The notes below the pieces were generated by a model that was given only the letters and a program-made list of their open reading frames with translations, ran no database searches and had not been told where the DNA came from. From Byssochlamys sp. IMV 00236 (Eukaryota > Ascomycota > Eurotiomycetes > Eurotiales > Thermoascaceae): a stretch of 64,000 nt of DNA. The DNA is taken from positions 83,838 to 147,837 of the forward strand of contig MSJH02000714.1 of assembly GCA_001931875.2 (NCBI GenBank). The letters run 5' to 3'. Made by a program: the position numbers and the translations under genes. Of this stretch, positions 23,270 through 34,205 are shown piece after piece. The first letter of the stretch is position 1. Each line of letters starts with the position of its first letter.

Positions 23270-25053
23270 CTATACATTACTCGCGCACGAAAAACTCGCG
23301 CTGCTGGGGTTGTCATGGATCGCCTTGCCAGAGACGTAGAGGCCCAGGCCGCACAGACAGCCACCAATTCCGAAAATAATGAGATTAAGGATCGTCAGAC
23401 CGATCTTGCGGGGAGAAGAGAACCATTTGCCGCGGTTCAGGAAGAGCCAGAAGATACCGCTCATACCATCTATTATCGGGTCAGCTAAGGGTACTCAAGA
23501 CAGAAAAGCGGGAGATACTCACAAGTGAACCAACTAGCAAACAGCGCGGTAATCAAACTCAAAAGGTTGTTGAAGACAGGTATAGCCTCTGCGATAACCC
23601 AGGCGATGACCCAGAGGGCCAGAGTGATGCCAATCCAGGAGGCCACCGAGACAAAACTGCGCTTGTGCATGCGGTCGGTACCACGGAACAGACGCACGTA
23701 GATGTACTTGGCAGCAACATGGCCGTTGATGACTCCGGCAATGACAATCTGGTCTGAGATCAGCACAAGCCTAGCGGTGATGCTTGACGGCATTACTTAC
23801 GGTTGGGATAGCAATTCCATAAGCCACCTTCCGCAAGATGGGGCCAGTGGATCCCAATGCCGGCGAGGCGACATCCTTGCCGCCATAACGGTAAATGACG
23901 ATAGCTGCAATCAGGTACATGCTGGTATCGATCGACTGCAGCATGTATAGAGTCTTGGGGTACTCCTCTGCGCGCTTCAACTCAGAGATGAAACCGAAGA
24001 AAGCGACGTGACCGGCTGCAGAGGAATCAGCTACGAACAGGCAAGATCGTCATCCAGACCAGACTTACCATAGGCAAACACTATATTGGTCACGGCCAGG
24101 AAGCCGTTGTACAGATCCGTCTTCACGGTAGCGTCGACATGCTTGCCAGGATGCTCAATGCCGATACCAATCATCGTAATCAGGAGGGCCGAGACGATAC
24201 TGATAAAAGCTGTATGAAACCGCATCAGCAATGGATCCAACACAGCTGACACCGTTCGAGGATTACTCACACACAATGGACATCCACGACACATTCTTCA
24301 TGGTGCGCGGCAGGGCACACACGAAGGAGACGACCATCCCCACAATGCCAAAGACAATGGAGCAGGTGCCATGCTCAGTGACGGTGTTCATCATGACGGT
24401 GAAGGTCAGGAGGTGGCTGCCCATGATGAAGATCAAGAACAGCAGCTGCGCATTTCCCAAGAGCTCCCGTCCAAATCGACCTAGCATGATCTCACCGGCA
24501 TCAGCCATGCTGTGGACGTGGGGGTAGCGCAGCTTGAACTGGCCGATGACATAGCCAGTATATGTGGCCAGCAAACCCAGTCCAACGATGAGGATAATCG
24601 CCCTGTTTGATATTAGCTGCTACGCTCCTGTTTGGCTTTCGCACATCGAGAGAGTATTGACGTACGGAACCAATCCCAGCGATGCGACTGCAGCGGGCAG
24701 CGACAAAATACCCAAGGAGATGGTTTCTGCCACCATGACTAGAGACGGGAGTGGTCAGTTGCAGCTGGATCTAATTATTGATTTATTTATTATTGCACGG
24801 AAGGACATACTGATTCCACATTGCCTGTCAGACGCATATCGGATTAGCCAGATGATCTCACGACTTCGAGAACTGATAGATCCACGTACCACCACTCCAT
24901 CGTCTTGTACTTGACCTCGGAGAATTCTTCGTTGCCAAAAGGATCCGCATAGGGCGCCTCATAGTCGGGCAATTCGGGATCGAGGTCCTTCTCGTTGTGC
25001 CCTTGGGAGCTCTCAATGTCGTCCACCGTACGATCGGGGGCGTAGGCCGCCAT
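23270..25053 (-). CDS. mtr: Mtr-type neutral/aromatic amino-acid permease (AAAP family)
   Basis: The predicted protein has 454 residues in eight exons: 25053-24890, 24824-24811, 24738-24666, 24602-24271, 24209-24069, 24015-23801, 23748-23523 and 23469-23270. All joins keep frame. It is a plasma-membrane proton-coupled transporter of the family of Neurospora Mtr (the N system for neutral and aromatic amino acids). Evidence is the acidic cytosolic N-terminus ending in FGNEEFSEVKYKTMEWWQCG, the first membrane helix with AETISLGILSLPAAVASLG, then about ten further hydrophobic segments, including LATYTGYVIGQFKLRYP and AYAGHVAFFGFISEL. The C-terminus is short (SGKAIHDNPSSASFSCASNV). The second exon is only 14 nt. 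The aldolase downstream is convergent, so the two share only a 3' region. Upstream lies a 2-kb intergenic gap. Confidence 0.85.
24811..24824 (-). other. 14-nt microexon of the permease gene
   Basis: On the minus strand this is an acceptor gacag, then 14 nt, then donor gtatgt. It contributes the family-conserved WQCGI residues between EWW and MVAETISLG. Without it the frame breaks. Exon 1 ends two bases into a codon, and the microexon ends one base into a codon, so all joins fit. Confidence 0.8.
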
Positions 25054-25471
25054 GGTTGCGTCTGGCCTGTCAGACAAGTGCCGTCGTTGGATTTGGATAT
25101 AAGGTATTAGATCTCAATATGGGATACGTAGTTAACGACCCTGCAGCCCGACTCAATCGCACAGAGACACAGAAAATGATGACAGTGAGAGTCCACCATG
25201 ACAGGGAACCGACCAGCGTAATAGAGTCCGAGAGCTCGAGATGTTCTTCTTACTAGAGAAAACGCCCCCCCGCCACTGGATGGCTCCACCCAACAGGTGG
25301 CAGCGAATCACGGAATCGCGACGTAAGACGAACCGCAGTCAATTTCTGGCGAGAAACTGGGGAAGCCCGAAGCCGCGATCGAGCGAAATCTCTGCGCCGA
25401 TGCCGGTGGTCGTCGAGTCATTCGTATATTCTTTAGTCTTCTTTTTTTCTTCTTGTTCTTATTATTGTGAG

Positions 25472-25500
25472 TATTATTATTATTATTACTATTATTATTC
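25472..25500. repeat. (ATT)n microsatellite
   Basis: About nine to ten imperfect TAT/ATT units, one interrupted by an act, in the upstream region of the permease gene. Confidence 0.8.
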
Positions 25501-26970
25501 TATTTGGTGCTACAAGAGTGGGAAGAACAGACAGCAAGCTGTGATGCAATGATCGTCCGTATGCATGCGGTAGTTTTCCACCAGTCTTATCATAGATAAG
25601 TACCTAGATAAGGCAGTATGGTACTTAGAGCCGATATCTACACTGGAGTAACTCTCCTGACCCATCAACACCATTTCCTCCGCCGTATTATCAGTAGTAG
25701 AACAAGCTTAAAAGAAAAAGAACAAGAAAAAAAAAATCGAAATATCATAAAATCATAAAATAATTACAGCTCTAGACCCGCGTAGCCTACCTTCAGATCT
25801 TAAGCTGCTGGGATGCCCCACAAGGCGTTCGCATAGCGGGCCCGATAACGGCCTGTCATCTATTTCACCCTCGCCAATGCTGACGAGATCTTCTTCTTTT
25901 CCAGAAAGACAATACAGCCAGTCAGCTTGAAAGCAAAAGAAAACCGCAATCCATCTCGGGCACCAACCCTGGACGGTCCCTTTCCCGGAAGCTTATGCGT
26001 CGTCCTTGGATTTGTCTGTCACATAATCACCCAATCCTGTTCGCTCACATTAAGTTAGCTACTGCTAATAGTTACTAACTTTTCAACATACAAGTAGTGT
26101 TTTGACTAAGACATTTCTATCTAGTTTCATCTCTAGGGGCCACGTGCTGGCCGGTGTCCAGATCGAGCTGTTGCTGTCTAGACTCGTCTCGGACCCGAGA
26201 TGGCTACTCAAGAGTATATCTCGAGTTCAACTACGGAGTAATAATAATGAATAGCTGAGCTGTCAGTTATATCTCATCCTTGTATCCCACAGCTTACACC
26301 AGTTCAGTCTCAGTGTACATAACATACCTCCCAACGTAAGGTATTTCCATCCCCTCTCAGCCCGGGCCTCGAACACATTTCCTGGTTCCACAGATTTGGA
26401 AAATGTCATCAGCCCATGGGGCATCGCGACGCAACACAGAGCTGTAAGCCTTCGCATATATACGTACAAAATCAGCAAACGGCAAGCATATGAATCCTTC
26501 AGCAGTAGTAGCATGATGTCCCGTCTTTCCGCTGTCGTCCGTTTCCCCAGATTTTCTCGCGTCGTGTCCATGTTGTTTGGTCGTGGAGTGGTCAGCACTT
26601 TCTCCGTGATGCGGCTTAATCGGCTTGTTTCACTGAGCCAGACTCTTCTGTTTTGCCCTAATTACGGTTGTTACATGCTTTGCTTACATAGTGATACCTA
26701 GTCAATAAGAGCACTGAATAACGCTCACCGTCAAAGCTTTGGACAACCCCTGCTCTGTGTACGGTCGTACAGCATCAAGGCTGAGACGTTCTAGGGAGAT
26801 GTACATACATCCCTGTGGGTTGCCAATGCTTTCGTTGTTCAGCTTCAGCTTCAGTTCCGTATTCAGAAAGGGAGAAATTGCCTCTCATCCTCGTGGTTCA
26901 TTACAGGCATTCCAATCCTTCGAGTCTTGCTCCAGCGCTACCATGACTTCTCGAGTATCACACTGGCTCC

Positions 26971-26977
26971 TATAAAG
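26971..26977 (+). promoter_or_regulatory. TATA box of the secreted-protein gene
   Basis: tataaag lies 130 bp upstream of the start codon at 27107, a reasonable distance for a fungal core promoter with a short leader. No other gene would use it. Confidence 0.5.
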
Positions 26978-27106
26978 AGCTCCTGAATTCCTGTTTTGAT
27001 CATAACTCAACGCACAGAATAGAACATAGTCTGCTTTCCAGGACTATTCACTCGATCTGAAAAGAAGTAGCGTCTCTTCGCATCATACCTCTTGAAACAC
27101 TAAAGG

Positions 27107-27496
27107 ATGCATTTCTCTGCCTTCGTAGTCCCCGCAGCCCTCATGGCTGGCGTTACCGTCCACGCAGCCTTGCCCAACGCCAACGAGTACAAGTCCGGGG
27201 ACTGGTAAGTTCATCTCATTCTCAGCTCTGTCAGCTATACTGGTCGCTCATCGCACGTCCTCAGTTCGGGCCCCATCAACTTTGGCCATCACTCTATTCT
27301 ACTCCGTGATGTCACCATGGACGACACAAGCCACTCAGTCTACCTTGCAGGTACAAACTGGGTCGGTTACTCGGACAAGACTGGTAACGGCGGGAGTTGC
27401 ACCGGAGCGGCTTTGAGAATATTGAATGGAAAGTGTAACAATCTTGATACAGCTGACCCGGGGACGCGCATCAGGTGCGTCAGGAACATTGGCTAG
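27107..27496 (+). CDS. small secreted four-cysteine protein, function unknown
   Basis: The predicted protein has 109 residues from exons 27107-27204 and 27265-27496. The 60-bp intron (gtaagt...cctcag) splits the codon of Cys33. Neither exon is long enough to be seen as an open frame alone. Residues 1-20 form a signal peptide: MHFSAFVVPAALMAGVTVHA, with Ala-x-Ala before the cut. The mature part is about 89 residues with four cysteines (33, 78, 90, 104), enough for two disulphides, and a Gly/Asn-rich middle (GTNWVGYSDKTGNGGS). Size, secretion and cysteines are those of fungal small secreted or effector-like proteins. I do not recognise a named family and assign no function. A TATA box at 26971 and long gaps on both sides suggest a separately regulated gene. 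Confidence 0.75.
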
Positions 27497-28157
27497 ATAG
27501 GTCGATGATATGTATCGAAATCGGGTGGTATCACCGCTTTAATTCAAAATTCCGATCTGTTACAATTGGATGATTAGCAGGCATTCATCTAGTCAGGTGA
27601 TTTGTCAGATGATCAGTGAGTCGATTTGCTCTATCATACCGCCAGTTCTAGGGATTAGATACGAAGACACCTTCATCGCTTCTACCACGAGGAGGGGGTC
27701 CTAGCTAGGAGCTCTAGCTAGCATCATTCATTCATTTCTATCATCAAGACCGTTCCCTTGTCAATATGATTCCGGCAATCTTTCGAAGACTTGGGGGAAC
27801 CTTCACCATTGTTAGCCGGGTTCGCCAGACAAGAAGTCAAATCGCGGAAATGAAGAACGCGTTGAATTCAGAGAGAAGATTAACGTCGTCAATGCCTTAC
27901 ACGATTCATATAGAAAATGAATTGGTATGGCGTCCGACTAAGGATGACGATAAAAGGATTTCATCATTGTAAACGCATGAATTTCGAAATGATTTTAATA
28001 ATAACTCACCTGAAGCATCAACCCTCATAGCCATCAATGTAGAAGAGACCGTCTGACTAATCGTCAACGGTCTGCGGAGTCTCAACTCAATGAGGTGATG
28101 TAGGATCACTTGGATCGAACAGGTCACCTAATACAGGTGCACAGTTTCGATTATTGG
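27497..28157. other. intergenic, nothing recognised
   Basis: 660 bp between the secreted-protein gene and the 3' end of the DUF3807 gene. Short frames on both strands (27766-27972 plus, 27906-28127 minus) overlap each other and match nothing known. Confidence 0.45.
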
Positions 28158-28771
28158 CTAATCATCGTAGGAGATGATTCTCCTCCCCGCGAAACGGGAA
28201 GCAGCTGCCGCCGCAGCATCGTCCCTGGTATTAACTCGGTAAGAAGAGTCACCATCATAATCAAGACCAGATACTCCTTGATCACCCTTTCGGTGATCAG
28301 AGCCACCGGACGACTTAGGGACGCTAGCATCTGTCTTCCGATCCATCGACGTCTGGTCGGGATTTATCGAGTGCACTGGTCCTTTCTCGCTACTGCGGCC
28401 AGTTGCGTCCTCTTCTTCTTGAAGCCTCCGCTCCTCTTCCAACTGTCTCTTGCGCAGAATGGCGTGTATCTCACTATGTCGAAATATACGGATCTGTTCG
28501 TCGGTAAGGGTTCGCTTCACGCCATCTGGATAATATCCTAGTCCATCATCTTCTTCTTCATAATATTCACTCTCGCCAAGCTGAGCATTTTCGTGGGCAA
28601 AGTTCGGCATAGGGGGTTGACCCTGTCCGGGGAAATGCCGCGTATGGAAGGCTTGGAGTTCATCCTGTTCGGGTAGTTAATAAATCAAACCATAGATATG
28701 ACGAAGAGCGCAAATGATCTTACCAGGCTGATAGACGGGGCCTGCAACTGCCCCGTTGCACCGGTGGCCAT
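28158..28771 (-). CDS. DUF3807-family protein
   Basis: The predicted protein has 184 residues from exons 28771-28724 and 28664-28158, with a 59-bp intron (gtaaga...aacag). The join reads ISL-DELQAFHTRHFPGQ. The DELQAFHxxHFP start, the acidic tyrosine patch (YYEEEDDGLGYYPDG) and the TDEQIRIFRHSEIHAILRKRQ helix followed by a charged EEERRLQEEED stretch are typical of the fungal DUF3807 family, which has no established function. The protein is hydrophilic, without signal peptide or membrane segment, and its C-terminal half is probably disordered. The IFRHSEIHxLLR type of helix suggests a binding surface, but this is inference. It lies 384 bp downstream of the co-directional usb1 gene, each with its own promoter space. 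Confidence 0.75.
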
Positions 28772-29154
28772 CTCCGTTAGAGAAGATACCGGAGCGTGAC
28801 ACCTAGCTCATCAAATTTTTCGACCCTTTCGCAGCCTGTCTCTCGGTTGCAGTTTGGCGCAAAACTACGCTCGAGGCCGACAGGAGCTTAAGTAGAGGTT
28901 GGCGAAGAGAAAAGGAGGGAGCTACGTAAGCGGGAGGAATTTAACGCGAAGAAACGCGGAGCGTCGGCGTCGCCCAAGCCCGCCCGCATCGACCCACGGA
29001 AAAATTGCAGACATGAGTATGGAAATCGATCGACCACTTCAGATGACCGCGTGGTTGTTGGTTATTATAAAGCGATATCGAATGGCTCTGTTGTTGTACG
29101 CAACCATTTAACTATTCAATTTTCATTTTCACGATATCAACATGTAATCACTCA
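28772..29154. other. intergenic between DUF3807 and usb1 genes
   Basis: 383 bp holding the DUF3807 promoter and the usb1 3' flank. A plus-strand basic 70-codon frame (28899-29111) has no ATG at its beginning and is not supported. Confidence 0.5.
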
Positions 29155-30241
29155 TTAAAGCCCCACGAAACCCCTCTCTTCCAGGGACTTCGTTTGGAGA
29201 TCTATATTCGACACAGTATTTCCAATTTTCGCCTTGACCGAGAGAAAATGCACTTTCAGTTCTTTTACCTTCCCAAGATCTATTGAGCTGACACGCACTC
29301 TATCCTGCGGAGATGGTTCCTCGAGGTTCCATCCAATAGATATGTGAAAGAAATTCGAATAATCCATAGTAGACTCTGTAACCTCTCTCTGGGGATCTTC
29401 CTTTCTTTTCCCGCGAGAAGTACCGCTTTTATCCTTCCCACGCGATAGAGAAGGATACTTGGCAGCGCTCTCGTACAGCGGCGGTTGACCGAAAGAGGCT
29501 AGACATTGGTTCGATATCCGTAAAAGGCGGTTCAAACTGTCATTTTCCGGCTTGCTCACGCGCAGAACCAGGAACCAGCGCGTTTTCTCATAATTAGAAA
29601 CCCAATCCAGTTCCTCTAGAGTGACGTGAAACCTAAGGTTGCTGTTAGACACCTGCATTTCCTGCAAGAACCGTGTACTCACGGTCGTATATCCGAATGT
29701 ACAATTGCTTTTTGATACAGATCCAAGAATTGCTGTCTCTGCTCAGTCACGAGGACTACGGGTCTCGATAGACTGATGTGAAGCGGAAGGTAAACTCCCA
29801 GGTCATTCTGGAGCAGACTGTGGACCTTGATATTGCTCTGGCCAAGCTGATTTCGGACTTGAGAGATGATATTGTTCAGAACATCTAGTTCTGGTTTTGA
29901 TGGATACCCTGTGTTATTTCAGCCAAAGCACGGGCTTATTACATGCCGCAGGATAGATGCTTACACTCGAGATATAGATGGGTCGGCCAGTTTCCCTCGA
30001 CGTGAGGAATGACGCGCTTGCGGCCGCCATGAAGACTAGGATCGTCTTTCACACTGACTCTCGTGCTAGACGCGTACAGATCGTGAAAGTTTGCAGGCAG
30101 CGCTGGCAACGAAGACGTTTCTTTGGGTTTTGAAGGGCGACTATCTTGCCGTAATCTCTTTGCCGGTCTAGGTGGCGAGGCACTTGAGGAGCGACGATCG
30201 TCCGTGTCAGATTCGGAATCTGAGTATTGTACTAGAGCCAT
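29155..30241 (-). CDS. usb1: U6 snRNA 3'-5' exonuclease/phosphodiesterase Usb1
   Basis: The predicted protein has 326 residues from exons 30241-29965, 29908-29683 and 29632-29155 (introns 56 and 50 bp, frames consistent). Usb1 trims the oligo-U tail of U6 snRNA in the nucleus and leaves a cyclic or 3' phosphate, protecting spliceosomal U6. It belongs to the 2H phosphoesterase fold. Both catalytic HxS motifs are present: H136-I-S138 in LPLHISLSRP and H264-I-S266 in FFHISIGWN. Other family marks are the N-terminal LVQYSDSESD, the region HVEGNWPTHLYLEWYPS, and RPFHVTLEELDWVSNYEKTRWFL. A Lys/Arg-rich insertion (about 229-250: SRGKDKSGTSRGKRK) before the second motif is a local extension. The start is the ATG directly before ALVQYS; no better upstream ATG exists. 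Confidence 0.9.
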
Positions 30242-33170
30242 CAAGATAAAGTGCCAGCCATACCTAACGTATGTTGATTGAGAAAATGGTCAACGTTCCA
30301 AGTTGTTCTTGTCTACTTATACATGATAGCGAATCAACGCGGCGTCGGAGCCAGAAATGTGGAGAATCGTTCCTTGGCCCGTCAAGCGCTAAACCATAGT
30401 TATTCGGTGCACTTCGGGCGACTCCTCTGGATGTCTGTCTTAAACTGTCCGATTACAGGTCTCAGGCGTTGATGTACTTGCTCAAACTACGGCAGGCAAT
30501 ACGGTCGGCTTTGAGGAACATTGAAAATCTCTATTGACAGCGCATCTGAGAGACAAGTGGAAGAAAACGTATATCCCTATGGTTTTTTCAAGGCATACCT
30601 CCCTCAGTGCTTTCAGTCTTACATGGTCTATGCGGGCGCTCTTGGTCTGTGATATCGTAGTCAGTGTGTTATTCTTTGTGGAAGAGAGGGTTCAGAAGTA
30701 CAATGGCAGTATATGACTATCTGAGTTGCCTGAAGTCTCTGGCAATATTCATTTTTCCACTAATTCCTCAGCATATTCTAGTAGCTAGTGTTGGCAGTGC
30801 TTGTCCTGGAATCTGTTTTATTGTTATGGCTCCCCACTGAGGCCAATCTGCGAGCGAGCCACGCAGGAACACTGTTTTGTATCTACTGCTGGGAAAGCTA
30901 CCAACTGACAACAGTCGTGTATCTTTCCAGTTCCAGAGTGCACAGGATATATACTGAAATTCGCGGTCGAAGCTATGCGATTTCAACCTCGTTATAAGAT
31001 GTGCACTAGCAATAATCAAGACCCCTTCCGGAGGAATCTGCAAATCCTTCGATGGGCATGCCTCTTATGACTAGCAAAACCTCAAATTTATCGCCATTTC
31101 TCAAAGTCCCGGCTTTTGATGTTTAATGTGGCCCGCATTTTCGATATGCCAATGTCCATGTGGATTCATTTGTGGGGGTGAGCGCGGCGTCATGCAGCCC
31201 CTTCCTTTAAGGTATCGAGCGTAGTCCAAGTTGCAAACTGCGATTTTCAAGAAGATTCCTGGCTCATCTTCAGAGACTAGGCAGCGCCTATAGATTTACT
31301 GTTATGAGAGATGATCAACAAGAATACGTAAAAAGGGGGAGAAACTGCCACATCCGTATTGTTGTTGGGGGATCTGTTATGATCCATGCCACTATCTCGG
31401 CTACTTGTTGCGTGATAAAGGCTTTGGAATATCAATAAATGATATGGGACAGCCACGTAGCTAGTGTCCCCTTAGAAGTTAGAGGTATTCTTGACAGCTT
31501 TTATTCCATGAGGGACTAAAAAGGAAGGACCGTTCAGGGGCGGTCGTGTTATGAATAAACGCAACAGACGAACTGATGGACTCCATATGAAGTCTCTAGA
31601 GGCCAAGTGACGAGGGCCCCATATATGTTTAGCTGTGTAAATATAAAATACAGAGTAGCGGGAGGAAGGTAAGTAGAGGGGGCAACGAGAAGGTTGAGGA
31701 AGTCGTGAATCCGCAAGGGTACTTTCCTACAACTGAATCATCGATAATCTCAATGCAAAATGGTGCTATATGGCCACATGATGTCTCAGCTAAAAAGAAG
31801 ATCTCCATTGAAGTATGACCAATCTAACATAATGGGTAGATTCCTCTATTCCCTCTATGAGCTTGGGTTAGACACAATAATAATCTATCGCAGATACCAA
31901 TCGAGTGACCGTACTTTTCTATCGGAGAGTCCATATTAAAACAAAGCTCTGATGGAACTGTAACGTAGAGTACCTTGGTTTAATGCCCCGTAAATAGTAA
32001 AGTATCAATTTTGAGAAAACTACATGACGCATTGGAAGATGAGTACCATATAGTGCTATGGTAGTGATATCACAGACTCCTCCGTCTTGTTGGCAGTCGG
32101 TTGACGGCAAGACCCACCGATGAGGTCAACGTAATGGTGTATTTTGGATTCGCTTCCATTGACTTCAGAGTGTCTTGATCCGGTGGTATTATCTTAAACT
32201 TCCAGGTAGGAAAATACCCTCAGCAGGTCCAAGAGCCAGGTAAGTTAATTAACGAAGTCAGTTTACCAGCGGTCTCTTCTAACTTTGGTCTTCGGGCCCG
32301 AATTCTGCGCCTGGCAGTAGGCTGATCTGATATTCTTCTACCTCAGTACCAAATTCTTGATCGGACTATGCCTGTGTTGTCTTTTTTGATTCTTCCGAAA
32401 TAGCGTTGATATGCCGCTGCTAAATCCGTTGTCGGCCGGTTCTTGCACACTAATTTCTCCAACATGCAACAACAGAGTGACGCACATTTCGTTCGGATAT
32501 CATGACTTGAAGGACCTTGGGGCGAAGAGCAGTACGATGGGTTCTAAAAAAAGGTCAGTTCTAAAGAATTCGGTCTTCTGCTTCGTTGTTGGTTAGCCAA
32601 TCTCTGTATAAAAGAAGAAAAGAACATTCTTTCCCAGTAGAGAAGTTCCATTGTCCGACACATTCTGTTCTAGCTGGCTTCTAGAGCGCCGGGGGCGGGA
32701 ACGCTTGGGCCATCCGATCGCATAGTCCGGACAATCCTCAGCGGCAGTTTCACATCAGCATAATAAAGCTTAGCACAGCATACAGTCGGATGCCTTCCTC
32801 TTTCTGTCTGTCAATGATGCTATCAGCTGGCATAGAATCCGGTTGCTTAAGATGCCGGTTCTCTTCTGCCGACCGGTGCATAATGCTGACGTCGGGGCCA
32901 TCCCGAGTGTACCGATTGTGGTGAAGTCAACTCTGGGAGTTTAAGTATAATTCCAGCGCGCAAACAGAGTTAAGCAGCATTAATTCATTATCCAAGTCCG
33001 GTCAGCCTTACTACGCGTCGCTGCTAAACCCAACGGCGGCGCGTTAGTACAAAACCATCGCTGGAACGGTGGAGAGAGGCAACAGTTCGTCCCGTCGGTC
33101 GAGCCCACCATAATAAGCATTGGGCACGGCGTACGCAAGCCATCCCACACGTCACCGAAGTCCAGGCCCT
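30242..33170. other. long gene-free region
   Basis: Almost 3 kb without a reading frame that resembles a protein and without visible spliced exons. Composition is normal and not RIP-like. It could hold a long non-coding transcript or the remains of an old gene. The right end is the promoter of the Pal1-family gene. Confidence 0.4.
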
Positions 33171-33178
33171 TTATATAT
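33171..33178 (+). promoter_or_regulatory. TATA box of the Pal1-family gene
   Basis: tttatata lies about 250 bp upstream of the start codon. It is followed by a long pyrimidine-rich stretch (33180-33260: ccttcttccatcc, ttccttccattc), the usual layout of a strong fungal promoter with its start sites. Confidence 0.5.
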
Positions 33179-33429
33179 GCTCCCCTACGCCTTCTTCCAT
33201 CCGTTTTCTTCCTTCCATTCTACATCTCTCTACAATCCCATTCAAACATCATTTTACATCGTCTTACATCTGCATATACCTACCGTTCGAGCATACAAAG
33301 CAAGGCAAAACACATTCTCATCTCTCTTGTTCTTACCACCGACGGTGGTAACCGAATATATATCCCTGCTCCACTATACAGATTGGATTGTATAGTCTTG
33401 ATCACCACTTGTACAGAAAGGTGGACAAC

Positions 33430-34205
33430 ATGATCAACAGCAACATGAATGCTTCTACCAATCCATTCCGTTCCTCTACCAATCCTTTCCGTCGGCCCCC
33501 AGGGGCAAGGCCCATGACCATGTTCGAGCCTGCTTACTTCCCCGTGAATCCGTTCGACGATCCAATTCCGACTCCCAAGCCAGTCGACTCCAAGGGCCGT
33601 ACGAGCCCCGTGAAGAACAATGGCAGTCTTCACCGCAGCCGCAGTTACCAGAGCGGAAACAGGGCCGGCAGCAACCGTCACTCGAGCCGGAGAGATCGGG
33701 TTCGTCCAGATGTTATCGACAGACTGGACGACGTGGCCGACATGCAATACCACCACGAGGGCCCATACGATGCCGTCTATCCGGAGCGCAACAGAAACAG
33801 CAAGCGCAGCCCTGTCGAGGCTGTGAAAGAGTCGAATGCCATGGCTCTCCGGGCTACCCATCCCGACAAGATCGTGGATAGCATCCAACGCCACAGGCCT
33901 CTGGATGGTGTCGCTTTCTTCCCTCCCGGATCCAGCGACAGAGATGGGCACCTCTATGAATACGAGGAGGGCTCCAACATGGTCGGTGAGGAATATGGCC
34001 AATTTATGAGGATGCCACCGGGTTTCGTAAGTAACCTGCAATCTCTTCCGTGAGCCACGAACGAGTAGCTAACCTTTTTTACAAGAAATTTACCGAAGAA
34101 GACTTCAAGAACGACCCGTTCTACAGGAGGGACTTCCAGCCAAAGAGGCGCATCAGCCTTCGGAAGGCCTTCGGCATTGGCCGCTCTCGCCGGGTCGCCG
34201 CCTAA
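33430..34205 (+). CDS. Pal1-family cell-morphology protein
   Basis: The predicted protein has 238 residues from exons 33430-34026 and 34086-34205 (59-bp intron, gtaagt...caag). Fission-yeast Pal1 is a membrane- and cortex-associated protein needed for cylindrical growth, and budding-yeast relatives act in early endocytosis. The Pal1 domain is seen at about 128-190: RNSKRSPVEAVKESNAMALRAT, then DSIQRHRPLDGVAFFPPG and YEYEEGSNM. The N-terminal half is basic, Ser/Asn/Pro-rich and contains NPF tripeptides (STNPFRS, STNPFRRP, and VNPFDDP). NPF motifs bind EH-domain endocytic adaptors. At 238 residues it is shorter than many Pal1 proteins. Start ATG 33430 is chosen because the frame upstream lacks homology; a second in-frame ATG follows at residue 6. 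Confidence 0.8.

Larger units (their letters stand above)
25054..27106. other. long divergent intergenic region between permease and secreted-protein genes
   Basis: About 2 kb with no supportable gene. The left part is the permease promoter and leader. A plus-strand frame at 26396-26701 and its minus-strand overlap at 26263-26598 resemble nothing known. A trinucleotide microsatellite lies at 25472-25500. A TATA box near 26971 belongs to the next gene. Confidence 0.5.

Noticed and set aside
21964..25053. Aldolase and amino-acid permease as a two-gene catabolic operon-like pair
   Set aside because: They converge and share no promoter. Functional linkage is possible but nothing in the sequence shows it.
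28899..29111. Basic 70-codon plus-strand frame between usb1 and the DUF3807 gene
   Set aside because: It begins without ATG, lies in the DUF3807 promoter and matches nothing known.
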